Source: Lachnospiraceae bacterium (lineage in GTDB: Bacteria; Bacillota; Clostridia; Lachnospirales; Lachnospiraceae). From it: a DNA stretch of 55,214 nt. Below are positions 27,878 through 35,465 of this stretch, one piece after another; positions within the stretch are counted from its first letter, which is position 1; every line of letters begins with the position of its first letter. The stretch is from the NCBI GenBank assembly GCA_017462755.1, contig JAFTQM010000055.1, forward strand, positions 1-55,214. Direction: 5' to 3'. The notes under the pieces are model-generated. The model did not search any database and had not been told where the DNA came from. It was given only the letters and a program-made list of their open reading frames with translations. The position numbers and the translations under genes were made by a program.

Positions 27878-28111
27878 ATGAAAACCGTAAAGATTTCTTT
27901 AAATTCCATCGATAAAGTAAAGGCATTCGTAAACGATATTACGAAGTTCGATACCGATTTTGATTTGGTTTCCGGCAGATATGTTATCGATGCAAAGTCC
28001 ATCATGGGTATTTTCAGTTTAGATTTATCCAAGCCGATTGACTTAAATGTTCACTGTGAAGACGGTATCGAGAACGTTCTCGATGTTCTTAAGCCTTACA
28101 TCGTTGAATAA
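27878..28111 (+). CDS. HPr-fold protein lacking the active-site histidine
   Basis: 77 residues aligning with HPr of the sugar phosphotransferase system. The C-terminal half is well conserved: YVIDAKSIMGIFSLDL corresponds to the regulatory serine region (Ser41 here matching Ser46). The GLHARPA segment with phosphorylated His15 is replaced by NSIDKVKAF; the aligned residue is Ser10 and the only histidine in the protein is His59. It therefore cannot act as a phosphocarrier but could be a Crh-like regulator if Ser41 is phosphorylated (inference). It is monocistronic, with a strong promoter and terminator. Confidence 0.85.
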   Translation: MKTVKISLNSIDKVKAFVNDITKFDTDFDLVSGRYVIDAKSIMGIFSLDLSKPIDLNVHCEDGIENVLDVLKPYIVE

Positions 28112-28129
28112 AGGTATTTACTTTATGGG

Positions 28130-28158
28130 GAGGATACAAAACTGTATCCTCTTTTTTT
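28130..28158 (+). terminator. Intrinsic terminator of the HPr-like gene
   Basis: GAGGATAC, 6-nt loop, GTATCCTC, then seven T. Confidence 0.92.
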
Positions 28159-28160
28159 AT

Positions 28161-28189
28161 GATAAAGGAAATTTGCCATTTCCTTTATC
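28161..28189. repeat. Perfect 12 bp palindrome after the terminator
   Basis: GATAAAGGAAAT and ATTTCCTTTATC separated by TTGCC. It directly follows the HPr-like terminator and precedes the 3' end of thiI. It resembles in style the GAAAGGAAAT hairpin at 8561-8609. It may be the thiI terminator or another mini-palindrome. Confidence 0.6.
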
Positions 28190-28226
28190 ACAAAAATCTC
28201 TGAACGAATGCGCACCAAAAGCCGCA

Positions 28227-29402
28227 TTACCCGATTTCGATTACTTCTACCGTATCTATCGCAGTCTTGATTAATTCATCAATCTTCTCTGCCAGATTTT
28301 CCTCTGACTTCTCAATTACCGAAAGAATCGGTCTGGTAACCGGATGCTTTGCTACAAATATCGTACAGCAATCCTCATACGGCTCAATCGAAGTCTCAAA
28401 AGTCTTAATTTTCTGCGAAATTTCTACAATTTCCTGCTTATCAAAGCCAATCAGCGGACGGTAAACCGGCATCTTACACACTGCGTTGGTTGCCGCTAAA
28501 CTATACATAGTCTGACTTGCTACCTGACCAATACTCTCTCCGGTAATCATACCCAGACATTTGTGCTTTTCCGCAAAATGCTCTGCAATCTTCATCATAT
28601 AACGGCGCATGATAATCGTTAATTCCTCATGCGGACACTTCTCATAGATATAAAGCTGAATATCCGTAAAATTTACCACATGCAGCTTAATCGGTCCGGT
28701 GTATGCCGAGATAATCTTCGCCAAATCCACTACCTTCTGCTTTGCACGCTCACTGGTATATGGCGGTGCATGGAAGTAGGTCGCTTCAATCGTAACACCG
28801 CGCTTTGCAATCATATAACCTGCCACCGGACTGTCAATACCGCCCGAAAGCAACAGCATCGCTTTACCGCCCGTACCTACCGGCATACCGCCCGGTCCCG
28901 GAATGATATGCGAATAAACATAGGTCTTATTGCGCACTTCAACATTGATTCGCACCTGCGGCTCATGCACATCTACCTTCAAGCCCTCAAAATGCTCTAA
29001 AAGACAGGAGCCCATCTCCACGCAAATCTCCGGCGAAGTCATCGGATACTGCTTATTTGCACGCTTTGCCTCTACCTTAAAGGTGAAATTCTTCTCCGGA
29101 TAGAATTTGTCCACATAATCAATCACACCTGCCGTAATCTGTTCCCATTCTGTGGATTCAATCACAACAACCGGGCAAATTCCCCAGACACCAAATACCT
29201 TCTTGAGCGCTTCTACGGTTTCCTCATAGTCGTACTCCTCCGGACATTCTACAAAAATTCTGCCCTGCTCGCGCAGTACATGATACTTTCCGAGCTTATC
29301 CAGATTGAACTGCACTTGATCCCGCAATGCATTCTCAAACACACCACGATTCTTTCCCTTTAGTCCAATCTCCGCATATTTCAACAAAAATGCTTTGTAC
29401 AT
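28227..29402 (-). CDS. thiI: tRNA 4-thiouridine synthase ThiI
   Basis: 391-residue enzyme adenylating and thiolating U8 of tRNA; family members also donate sulfur for thiazole synthesis. An N-terminal ferredoxin-like and THUMP region (LKYAEIGLKGKNRGVFE) precedes the PP-loop ATP site LLLSGGIDSPVAGYMIAKRG. Length shows it lacks the C-terminal rhodanese domain of the E. coli enzyme, as usual in Firmicutes. Start ATG 29402 gives MYKAFLLKY. It follows the desulfurase gene by 19 bp, the usual pairing for sulfur delivery. Confidence 0.95.
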   Translation of the reverse strand: MYKAFLLKYAEIGLKGKNRGVFENALRDQVQFNLDKLGKYHVLREQGRIFVECPEEYDYEETVEALKKVFGVWGICPVVVIESTEWEQITAGVIDYVDKFYPEKNFTFKVEAKRANKQYPMTSPEICVEMGSCLLEHFEGLKVDVHEPQVRINVEVRNKTYVYSHIIPGPGGMPVGTGGKAMLLLSGGIDSPVAGYMIAKRGVTIEATYFHAPPYTSERAKQKVVDLAKIISAYTGPIKLHVVNFTDIQLYIYEKCPHEELTIIMRRYMMKIAEHFAEKHKCLGMITGESIGQVASQTMYSLAATNAVCKMPVYRPLIGFDKQEIVEISQKIKTFETSIEPYEDCCTIFVAKHPVTRPILSVIEKSEENLAEKIDELIKTAIDTVEVIEIG

Positions 29403-29421
29403 AGTTCTCTCTCTTTCTATT

Positions 29422-30582
29422 CTACCTTCGGGTATATTTCTGCAGCATCGGCACAATTACCTTCAGCTGTTCGATTGCATAATCTATTTCTTCAACGGTC
29501 GTATAAACCGAAAAGCTAAAACGAAGCGTCGAATCCAGCAATTCCTTCTTTACTCCGATTGCCTGCAAACTTCCGCTGATGCCCGGATGATTTGAGGAGC
29601 ATGCCGAACCACTGGACACATAAACTCCCTTATCCTCTAACGCATGCAGCAGCACCTCACTGCGCACCTTTGCAAAGCTTGCACTGACAATATGCGGCGC
29701 ACACTCTGTAAGCTCCTCCGGCACTGCATTGACGGTCACATCCTCCATCTCTTGCAGCCCTGTAAGCAAGCGCGCCTTTAACATATACAGATGCTCCCGT
29801 TTTACCTCGTGACCGGAATAAATCTCCTGCACTGCCTTACCAAGCCCTGCAATTCCCGGAACATTTTCCGTACCGGAACGCATTCCCTTCTGCTGTCCAC
29901 CGCCGAAAATGAGTGGTTTTACCTTTACCTTATCCCGGACATACAAAAATCCACTGCCCTTTGGCCCGTGAAACTTGTGACCGCTGACACTTAACAGGTC
30001 AATGCCTTCCTTTTTCGGACAAATCCGATACTTTCCGTATGCCTGAATCGCATCCACATGAAACAGTACATCCGGCTTCTTTGCCTTGACCGCCGTCGAA
30101 ATTGCCGCAATATCCTGCACTGCACCAACCTCATTGTTCACATACATAATTGATACCAAAATGGTATCCTCCCGTATCAAATCCAAAAGCTCCGGAAGCT
30201 TTACATGGCCGTATTCATCCACCGGCGCAAAATCAATCGAGAATCCAAGCTCCTCTAAGAACAACAACGGATTGTGTACCGATGCATGCTCAAACTGCGT
30301 CGTGATGATATGCATGCCCGCACGACGATTGGCATATGCGGCTCCAATCAATGCCATATTGTTCGCCTCCGTACCACCGGAGGTAAAAATAATCTCCTTC
30401 GGCTCCGCCTTTAGGCTCGCTGCGATGCACTCTCGCGCTTCCTTGACGTACCGTTCTGCTTCCATTCCCTTCCGGTGCATGGAGGATGGATTACCAAAAT
30501 CCGCCAGCATCGTCTGACTCATAATCTGCTGTACTCCATCGGATACCCGGGTAGTCGCAGCATTATCCAAATATGCTTCCAT
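29422..30582 (-). CDS. Cysteine desulfurase (NifS/IscS-like), partner of ThiI
   Basis: 386-residue PLP enzyme that takes sulfur from cysteine. It starts MEAYLDNAATTRVSD; the PLP lysine is in SVSGHKFHGPKGSGF, and the catalytic cysteine is in SSGSACSSNHPG. Location directly upstream of thiI suggests the NifZ-type role of supplying sulfur for 4-thiouridine. Its start codon overlaps the rsmE stop by one base (TAATG), showing translational coupling. Confidence 0.95.
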   Translation of the reverse strand: MEAYLDNAATTRVSDGVQQIMSQTMLADFGNPSSMHRKGMEAERYVKEARECIAASLKAEPKEIIFTSGGTEANNMALIGAAYANRRAGMHIITTQFEHASVHNPLLFLEELGFSIDFAPVDEYGHVKLPELLDLIREDTILVSIMYVNNEVGAVQDIAAISTAVKAKKPDVLFHVDAIQAYGKYRICPKKEGIDLLSVSGHKFHGPKGSGFLYVRDKVKVKPLIFGGGQQKGMRSGTENVPGIAGLGKAVQEIYSGHEVKREHLYMLKARLLTGLQEMEDVTVNAVPEELTECAPHIVSASFAKVRSEVLLHALEDKGVYVSSGSACSSNHPGISGSLQAIGVKKELLDSTLRFSFSVYTTVEEIDYAIEQLKVIVPMLQKYTRR

Positions 30583-31346
30583 TATGCCTGTTCCTTTCCC
30601 TCAGCTCCCTGCTCCAGTTCAAACATCAGGATTGATAAAATCGCCAAGCCCGCCGTCTCCGTCCGCAATATCCGCTTTCCAAGCGTCATCGGCCAAATCC
30701 CTGCCTCTCTTGCCTTCTCTACCTCAGCATCCTCAAAGCCACCCTCCGGTCCGATGAAAATACCGATTTCCTGCTTGCCCTTTAAGCTCTGCACCAGCCG
30801 TCTGCTGCCCTCAATTCCTTCTGCATGCTCATACGGCAGTACCGCTGCATCCATTTGCTTCGCTCTCTCAATTGCCTGCGCATAACTCATAACCGGCAAA
30901 ACCCGCGGAATTACTCCGCGCATGGACTGCTTTGCCGCTGCTTCCGCAATTGCCTGCCAGCGCTCCAGCTTTTTCGCTTCCTTCTTCGGATCCTCCAGCT
31001 TCACTACCGTCCGATGCATCATGACCGGCACAATCTCTGCCGCACCAAGCTCTACCGCCTTTTGCACAATCAGCTCCATCTTATCCTTTTTCGGAAGTCC
31101 CTGAAACAAAACCAGACGTACCGGAAGCTCCGTATCGGAAGGCCTGTCCTCTAAAACCTCTGCCTGCACAACATCGGATGCCAGCTCCAAAATCCTGCAA
31201 TGGTATTCCATTCCGGCACCGTCACAAACCGTAAGCTCCTCTCCGATTCGCATACGAAGCACATTCTTAATATGATTCACATCCGCACCGGTAATCGAAA
31301 TAACCGGCTTCGTTATCTTCTCTGCTTCTACATAAAAACGATACAT
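30582..31346 (-). CDS. rsmE: 16S rRNA m3U1498 methyltransferase RsmE
   Basis: 254-residue SPOUT methyltransferase acting on U1498 of 16S rRNA. It has the N-terminal PUA-like domain (DVNHIKNVLRMRIGEELTVC), then KMELIVQKAVELGAAEIVPV, and the knotted SAM site IFIGPEGGFEDAEVE with LGKRILRTETAGLAILSI. It lies 12 bp after the SseB-domain gene in one operon with the desulfurase and thiI. Confidence 0.95.
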   Translation of the reverse strand: MYRFYVEAEKITKPVISITGADVNHIKNVLRMRIGEELTVCDGAGMEYHCRILELASDVVQAEVLEDRPSDTELPVRLVLFQGLPKKDKMELIVQKAVELGAAEIVPVMMHRTVVKLEDPKKEAKKLERWQAIAEAAAKQSMRGVIPRVLPVMSYAQAIERAKQMDAAVLPYEHAEGIEGSRRLVQSLKGKQEIGIFIGPEGGFEDAEVEKAREAGIWPMTLGKRILRTETAGLAILSILMFELEQGAEGKEQA

Positions 31347-31358
31347 ATCCTGCCCGCC

Positions 31359-32837
31359 TTACTGCTCTGTCTCTTCGCCGTCCTCGTTGCTTTCCTTGGC
31401 TGCTTCCTCTGCTTTTTTCACGCACTCGCGTACTCCGTCGATTGCCTTTTCGTTCAATACCAGATTCTCGCCTACCGGATTGATAACCAGACCCTTGCCG
31501 CGTGAAATGCGCACTGCCTCCTCAAACGGTATCACAATCGCTGCCCACTCACCATTCGGATACATTTTTCCAAACTCCGGCATATCTGTAAAAATCGGCG
31601 TATAGGACTCACCTGCCGGATTTTTAATCGCCGCAAACATCAGCTGGGTATCCGGCTTAATCTTAATCTGATTTTCCCCCGCCTTCAGCTGCATTCCATC
31701 GTATTTCATCGGAATCATAAAACGTCCCTTGGAAACCTCCAAAAGCATCGCTTCTTCCTTTGCCTTTAAGACCTCTGCACGCTTTTCATAATTTACCTGC
31801 CAACGTGCCTCCTGGAAGAAATCCAGCATATGCAGACGCAATGCCTGATTCTCTGCCGGTCTCTGTGCCGGCTGCAGCTTCGAATAATCCGGCGGCGGCA
31901 ACAGCGCATCTCTGGAAATCAGAGCGCGGCTCTGACCGTTGTCCACCATAATGCGTCCCATACCCAGATAATACATCAGTACATACGCCGGTGCCTCCTT
32001 GCTTTCCTTCGTCGGCATCGGCTTTAATGCACGCACCTCCAGCTGACGGAATTGCTCTGCATAATACATAACTGCCAGCTCTGCATATTCTCTCTTCGTA
32101 TAAATATCCACCAAGCCCTGATTTAAGAACGGGAAGTTCGTTGCCTTATCAAAGGTCATATAAACCTCGTCCTGCTTTCTCAGACACTCTAACAGATTCT
32201 CATATACCTGCTTTTCCTTCTTTTTCAGCGGATGCTCCTCATCCTCTGCCACATTTGCCTGCTTTGCATTCATGCTGTTTAAATAAAGCACATAAATAAT
32301 ATCCTGAATCGAAATCGATGCAATCTCTTCTGCCGTCAGCTCTTCCTTTTCGGCAAGTACAGTAAGCTCTGCCTTTCGTTCTCTCGTAAGACGGTTCGCC
32401 TCATATGCCTTCTGCAGCTCGGTCAACTCCTTGTCCTCCGGTGCCTGCTGATAAAGATAATTTCCCTTTTGGAATGCATTCGGCGCAAATTCTTTGATTA
32501 TAAAGGCAAACACCGGTCCGATAGTGCCCATAAAGCAAGCCGCTGCTTTTTTTACCCGCATTCCTGCCTGCTCAATCGCTTCCACCGTACAATTCAATAT
32601 CGCACGTCCGTTTTCTCCGGTATACGCAACCTTACTGTCCGGTGTCAGCTCGCCGTGCAGTACCTCACCGATAATCATGCTGCCCTGCTCCTTTAACGGC
32701 AGTACATCCTTAATCTCACATACAAAATCGGCAGGATTTTCAAAAATACCCTTGCTTACTTTTTCCTCCGAAGCGGTCTCGAAAACCTCTTCCGTCTCCT
32801 GTCTATTTTTTTTCTTCCACGAATCAAATAATCCCAT
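31359..32837 (-). CDS. SseB-domain protein with N-terminal EF-Tu domain 2-like barrel
   Basis: 492 residues. Near residues 40-95, EQGSMIIGEVLHGELTPDSK followed by VEAIEQAGMRVKKA resembles the second domain of translation GTPases. The middle (about 115-330) is helical and charged. The C-terminal part (about 355-475; FMIPMKYDG, TPIFTDMPEFGKMYPNGEW, GLVINPVGENLVL) matches the SseB N-terminal domain. No catalytic motif is visible. It is the first gene of the rsmE-desulfurase-thiI unit and has its own promoter. Function unknown. Confidence 0.75.
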   Translation of the reverse strand: MGLFDSWKKKNRQETEEVFETASEEKVSKGIFENPADFVCEIKDVLPLKEQGSMIIGEVLHGELTPDSKVAYTGENGRAILNCTVEAIEQAGMRVKKAAACFMGTIGPVFAFIIKEFAPNAFQKGNYLYQQAPEDKELTELQKAYEANRLTRERKAELTVLAEKEELTAEEIASISIQDIIYVLYLNSMNAKQANVAEDEEHPLKKKEKQVYENLLECLRKQDEVYMTFDKATNFPFLNQGLVDIYTKREYAELAVMYYAEQFRQLEVRALKPMPTKESKEAPAYVLMYYLGMGRIMVDNGQSRALISRDALLPPPDYSKLQPAQRPAENQALRLHMLDFFQEARWQVNYEKRAEVLKAKEEAMLLEVSKGRFMIPMKYDGMQLKAGENQIKIKPDTQLMFAAIKNPAGESYTPIFTDMPEFGKMYPNGEWAAIVIPFEEAVRISRGKGLVINPVGENLVLNEKAIDGVRECVKKAEEAAKESNEDGEETEQ

Positions 32838-32886
32838 CTGTATTTACCCACTTTCTTTGTTTGTAGACCCAAACACTTATCTTATT

Positions 32887-32915
32887 ATTATATGGAATTC
32901 TCTCCGGAAAGTCAA
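32887..32915 (-). promoter_or_regulatory. Promoter of the SseB-rsmE-desulfurase-thiI operon
   Basis: Minus strand TTGACT, 17 bp spacer, perfect TATAAT. The -35 box overlaps the stop codon of the upstream dihydrouridine synthase gene. Confidence 0.75.
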
Positions 32916-33865
32916 TCATTGAGTTCCACGCCCGCTCTGTCTGTTTCACTCTTTGCTAACAGCCTCCGGATTGCCTGTTTCATCTCCTTTGCATCTCCGG
33001 CTTTTTTTAACGGCTTTATCTCCTTTTCCGAAGCTGCAAAATACGTCCCCAAATACAACCAAAGCTCCTTCATTTTGAACATTGCATTATGCTCTCCCAT
33101 AACCTCGGTATAATCCTCAAACAAACGGTCCGAAAACTCCTGCACCCGTCCGGTACCGCCCCAATCCTTTCCTGCATATTCTGCCAAAAGTCCCGGATGC
33201 CTTAACAAACCGCGCCCAAGCATCAGTGCCTCTACCTTACTCTCTTTTACCACCTCATCTATGTCCTTACACGTCCACAAATCTCCGTTATAGCAAAGCG
33301 GAAGCCTGCATCGTTTTGCCACCCGATAAAACATATCCCGATGCGGAGTTCCCTTATAATATTCCGTCCGGATACGCGGATGAATCGTCAGCTCTGCAAC
33401 CGGATAACGTTCAAATATCTCAAGCAGTCCTTCAAATTCCTCCGGATCCTCCATTCCCAACCGGGTTTTTATCGAAATCCTTCCTTCGACCTGTTCAAAA
33501 ATCTGCTCCAAAAAGGCATCCAACTGCCACGGCACACTCAAAAAGCCTGCTCCTTTCTTTTTGGATACCACCGTTCCGGACGGACAGCCCAGATTCAGAT
33601 TGATTTCCTCGTACCCCATCTGTCGCAATTCCTTAGCCGTCTGTACAAAATACTCCGCATTGTTTGCTAAAATCTGCGGCACCACACCCGGAATCGGATT
33701 ATTCTCCGGGCAGATATCCCGATATTCCTTCGGCGTAAAGCATCCGTTCTGCGTTGGCGAAACAAACGGTGTAAAATATTTATCCATCGGTCCAAAATAT
33801 TCATGAAATGCATTGCGAAATACATACCCGGTAATCCCCTCCATCGGGGCAAAATAATATTTCAT
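32912..33865 (-). CDS. tRNA-dihydrouridine synthase
   Basis: 317-residue flavoenzyme reducing uridine in tRNA D-loops. It begins MKYYFAPMEGITGYVFRNAF, has the active-site cysteine in NLGCPSGTVVSKKKGAGFL, SIKTRLGMEDPEEFEGLLEI, LTIHPRIRTEYYKG and VEALMLGRGLLRHPGL. Which Dus type it belongs to is unclear. RBS AGGAG precedes the ATG. It is divergent from the GH27 gene. Confidence 0.93.
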   Translation of the reverse strand: MKYYFAPMEGITGYVFRNAFHEYFGPMDKYFTPFVSPTQNGCFTPKEYRDICPENNPIPGVVPQILANNAEYFVQTAKELRQMGYEEINLNLGCPSGTVVSKKKGAGFLSVPWQLDAFLEQIFEQVEGRISIKTRLGMEDPEEFEGLLEIFERYPVAELTIHPRIRTEYYKGTPHRDMFYRVAKRCRLPLCYNGDLWTCKDIDEVVKESKVEALMLGRGLLRHPGLLAEYAGKDWGGTGRVQEFSDRLFEDYTEVMGEHNAMFKMKELWLYLGTYFAASEKEIKPLKKAGDAKEMKQAIRRLLAKSETDRAGVELND

Positions 33866-33902
33866 CCTTCTCTCACTCCTGCTGTTTTTCTCTTTTTATC
33901 TT

Positions 33903-33917
33903 TCGAAAACGATTACG
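33903..33917. promoter_or_regulatory. Possible cre / LacI-type operator upstream of GH27 gene
   Basis: TCGAAAACGATTACG fits most of the cre consensus core (A-A-CG-T-A) but both ends are mismatched. It lies 35 bp upstream of the GH27 -35 box, which would fit control by a LacI-family protein. Confidence 0.35.
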
Positions 33918-33951
33918 ATAGAAAAACACAAAAAAATAGTGCTCCGGCACG

Positions 33952-33980
33952 TTGTAAATTTTCAGTGCTTTTATTATAAT
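33952..33980 (+). promoter_or_regulatory. Sigma-A promoter of the GH27 gene
   Basis: TTGTAA at 33952-33957, 17 bp spacer, perfect TATAAT at 33975-33980. Confidence 0.8.
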
Positions 33981-34035
33981 GGTTATGCTTGTAAAGTGCA
34001 ATCAAAATGTAAAGGATAAGAGGGAGCGAATTACA

Positions 34036-35343
34036 ATGAACAAGAATGATTTTGCAAAGACCCCGCCAATGGGTTGGAACAGCTACGATTACTATGATAC
34101 CATGGTAACGGAAGCTGATGTAAAGGCAAATGCTGACTTTATGGCAGCCAATATGAAGGACTGTGGCTGGGAGTATATCATCGTCGATATCGAATGGTAC
34201 GCACACGGTGCATCCAGTATGCGTGACCAATACCAGTACATTCCGTTCAGCACCTTAGAGATGGATGAATATTCCAGATTACTGCCGGACCCGGCACGTT
34301 TTCCATCCTCCGCAAACGGTCAGGGCTTCAAGCCACTCGCTGATTATTGCCACAGCTTAGGCTTAAAGTTCGGTATCCATATTATGCGTGGTATTCCGCG
34401 TATTGCAGCACACAATCACTGCAAGCTTCTCGGTACGACTGCTACTGCAAATGAAATTGCAAATCCATCCTCCATCTGCGGCTGGAATCCGGATATGTAC
34501 GGTGTCGATGCTTCCAAGGAAGGCGCACAGGCATATTATGATTCCATCTTCCAGCTGTATGCCGACTGGGGTGTGGACTATGTCAAGTGCGACGATATCT
34601 GTAATACAAATATTTATCCGCACAATCCATACTCTGCCGCAAAGGAAATCGAAATGCTGCATGCTGCCATCATGAAGACCGGCAGACCGATTGTTTTAAG
34701 TCTTTCTCCGGGACCGGCCTTGATTGATAAAGCATGGCATTACGAAAAATACGCAAATATGTGGCGTATCACAGATGACTTCTGGGATACCTGGCCACTG
34801 CTGCTGAATATGTTCGAGCGCTGTGAGCTTTGGCAAAACCACGTATCCGAGGGCTGCTATCCGGACTGCGATATGCTTCCGCTTGGTCGTCTCAGTAAGG
34901 GCTTCAACAAAGACCATGTAGACCGTTACACCAATTTCACGCCGGAAGAACAGAAAACCATGATGACTCTGTGGTGCATTTTCCGTTCTCCTCTGATGCT
35001 TGGTGCAGAGATGACTCTTTTGGACGAGCCAACCTTGAAGCTTTTAACCAACAAGGCGGTACTTCGTCTGATGAAGCATTCTATCGGTGCAAAGCAGGTA
35101 GAGCGTGATCGTGATCATGCCGTATGGTTCAGTCGCGACACCGAGGATGGCTCTTACTATGTCGCATTGTTCAACTTCAAGGAAGAGGAAGCTTTCGTTT
35201 CCTGCTCTCTTGCAGACGAAAACATAACCGGCACCTTTGCTGCTACGGAGCTTTTGACCGATGCTTCTATCTCCTTGGATACCGAAGCAATCCGCGTAAG
35301 TGTTCCTGCACACGGAGCAGTCTTATATAAGCTGACCAAATAA
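34036..35343 (+). CDS. GH27 alpha-galactosidase (cytoplasmic)
   Basis: 435-residue glycosidase without signal peptide, predicted to remove alpha-linked galactose from imported oligosaccharides. The start is ATG 34036 with GGGAG upstream; a longer frame would begin just downstream of the promoter without a site. Family features: KTPPMGWNSYDYY at the N-terminus, nucleophile Asp186 in YVKCDDIC, acid/base Asp247 or 248 in WRITDDFWDTW, and a C-terminal beta-sandwich. GH27 also includes beta-L-arabinopyranosidases, so activity is not certain. Its product would feed GalK and GalE. It is monocistronic and is followed 4 bp later by the palindrome element. Confidence 0.93.
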   Translation: MNKNDFAKTPPMGWNSYDYYDTMVTEADVKANADFMAANMKDCGWEYIIVDIEWYAHGASSMRDQYQYIPFSTLEMDEYSRLLPDPARFPSSANGQGFKPLADYCHSLGLKFGIHIMRGIPRIAAHNHCKLLGTTATANEIANPSSICGWNPDMYGVDASKEGAQAYYDSIFQLYADWGVDYVKCDDICNTNIYPHNPYSAAKEIEMLHAAIMKTGRPIVLSLSPGPALIDKAWHYEKYANMWRITDDFWDTWPLLLNMFERCELWQNHVSEGCYPDCDMLPLGRLSKGFNKDHVDRYTNFTPEEQKTMMTLWCIFRSPLMLGAEMTLLDEPTLKLLTNKAVLRLMKHSIGAKQVERDRDHAVWFSRDTEDGSYYVALFNFKEEEAFVSCSLADENITGTFAATELLTDASISLDTEAIRVSVPAHGAVLYKLTK

Positions 35344-35346
35344 AAA

Positions 35347-35437
35347 AGGAGTTTGCAACGCAAACTCCTGCGCTGACGCGCGGTCACCAAGTGACATCTA
35401 CTACTCGCGCGTCATGCGCATCCCTTGTGGGATTTTG
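35347..35437. repeat. Second, short copy of the modular palindrome element
   Basis: Hairpins at 35347-35369 (10 bp stem, loop AAC), a GCGC/GCGC hairpin, and GTCAC/GTGAC, then a shared spacer and CGCGCG, and a tail with ATCCC/GGGAT followed by TTTTGTT. Positions 35349-35412 match 8409-8472 at about 92 percent. The three middle hairpins of the first copy are missing here. It lies 4 bp after the GH27 stop, and the first hairpin and the TTTT tail may serve as terminator. Confidence 0.8.
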
Positions 35438-35465
35438 TTCCATCTTTTCTATTGTTACAGGTGGT

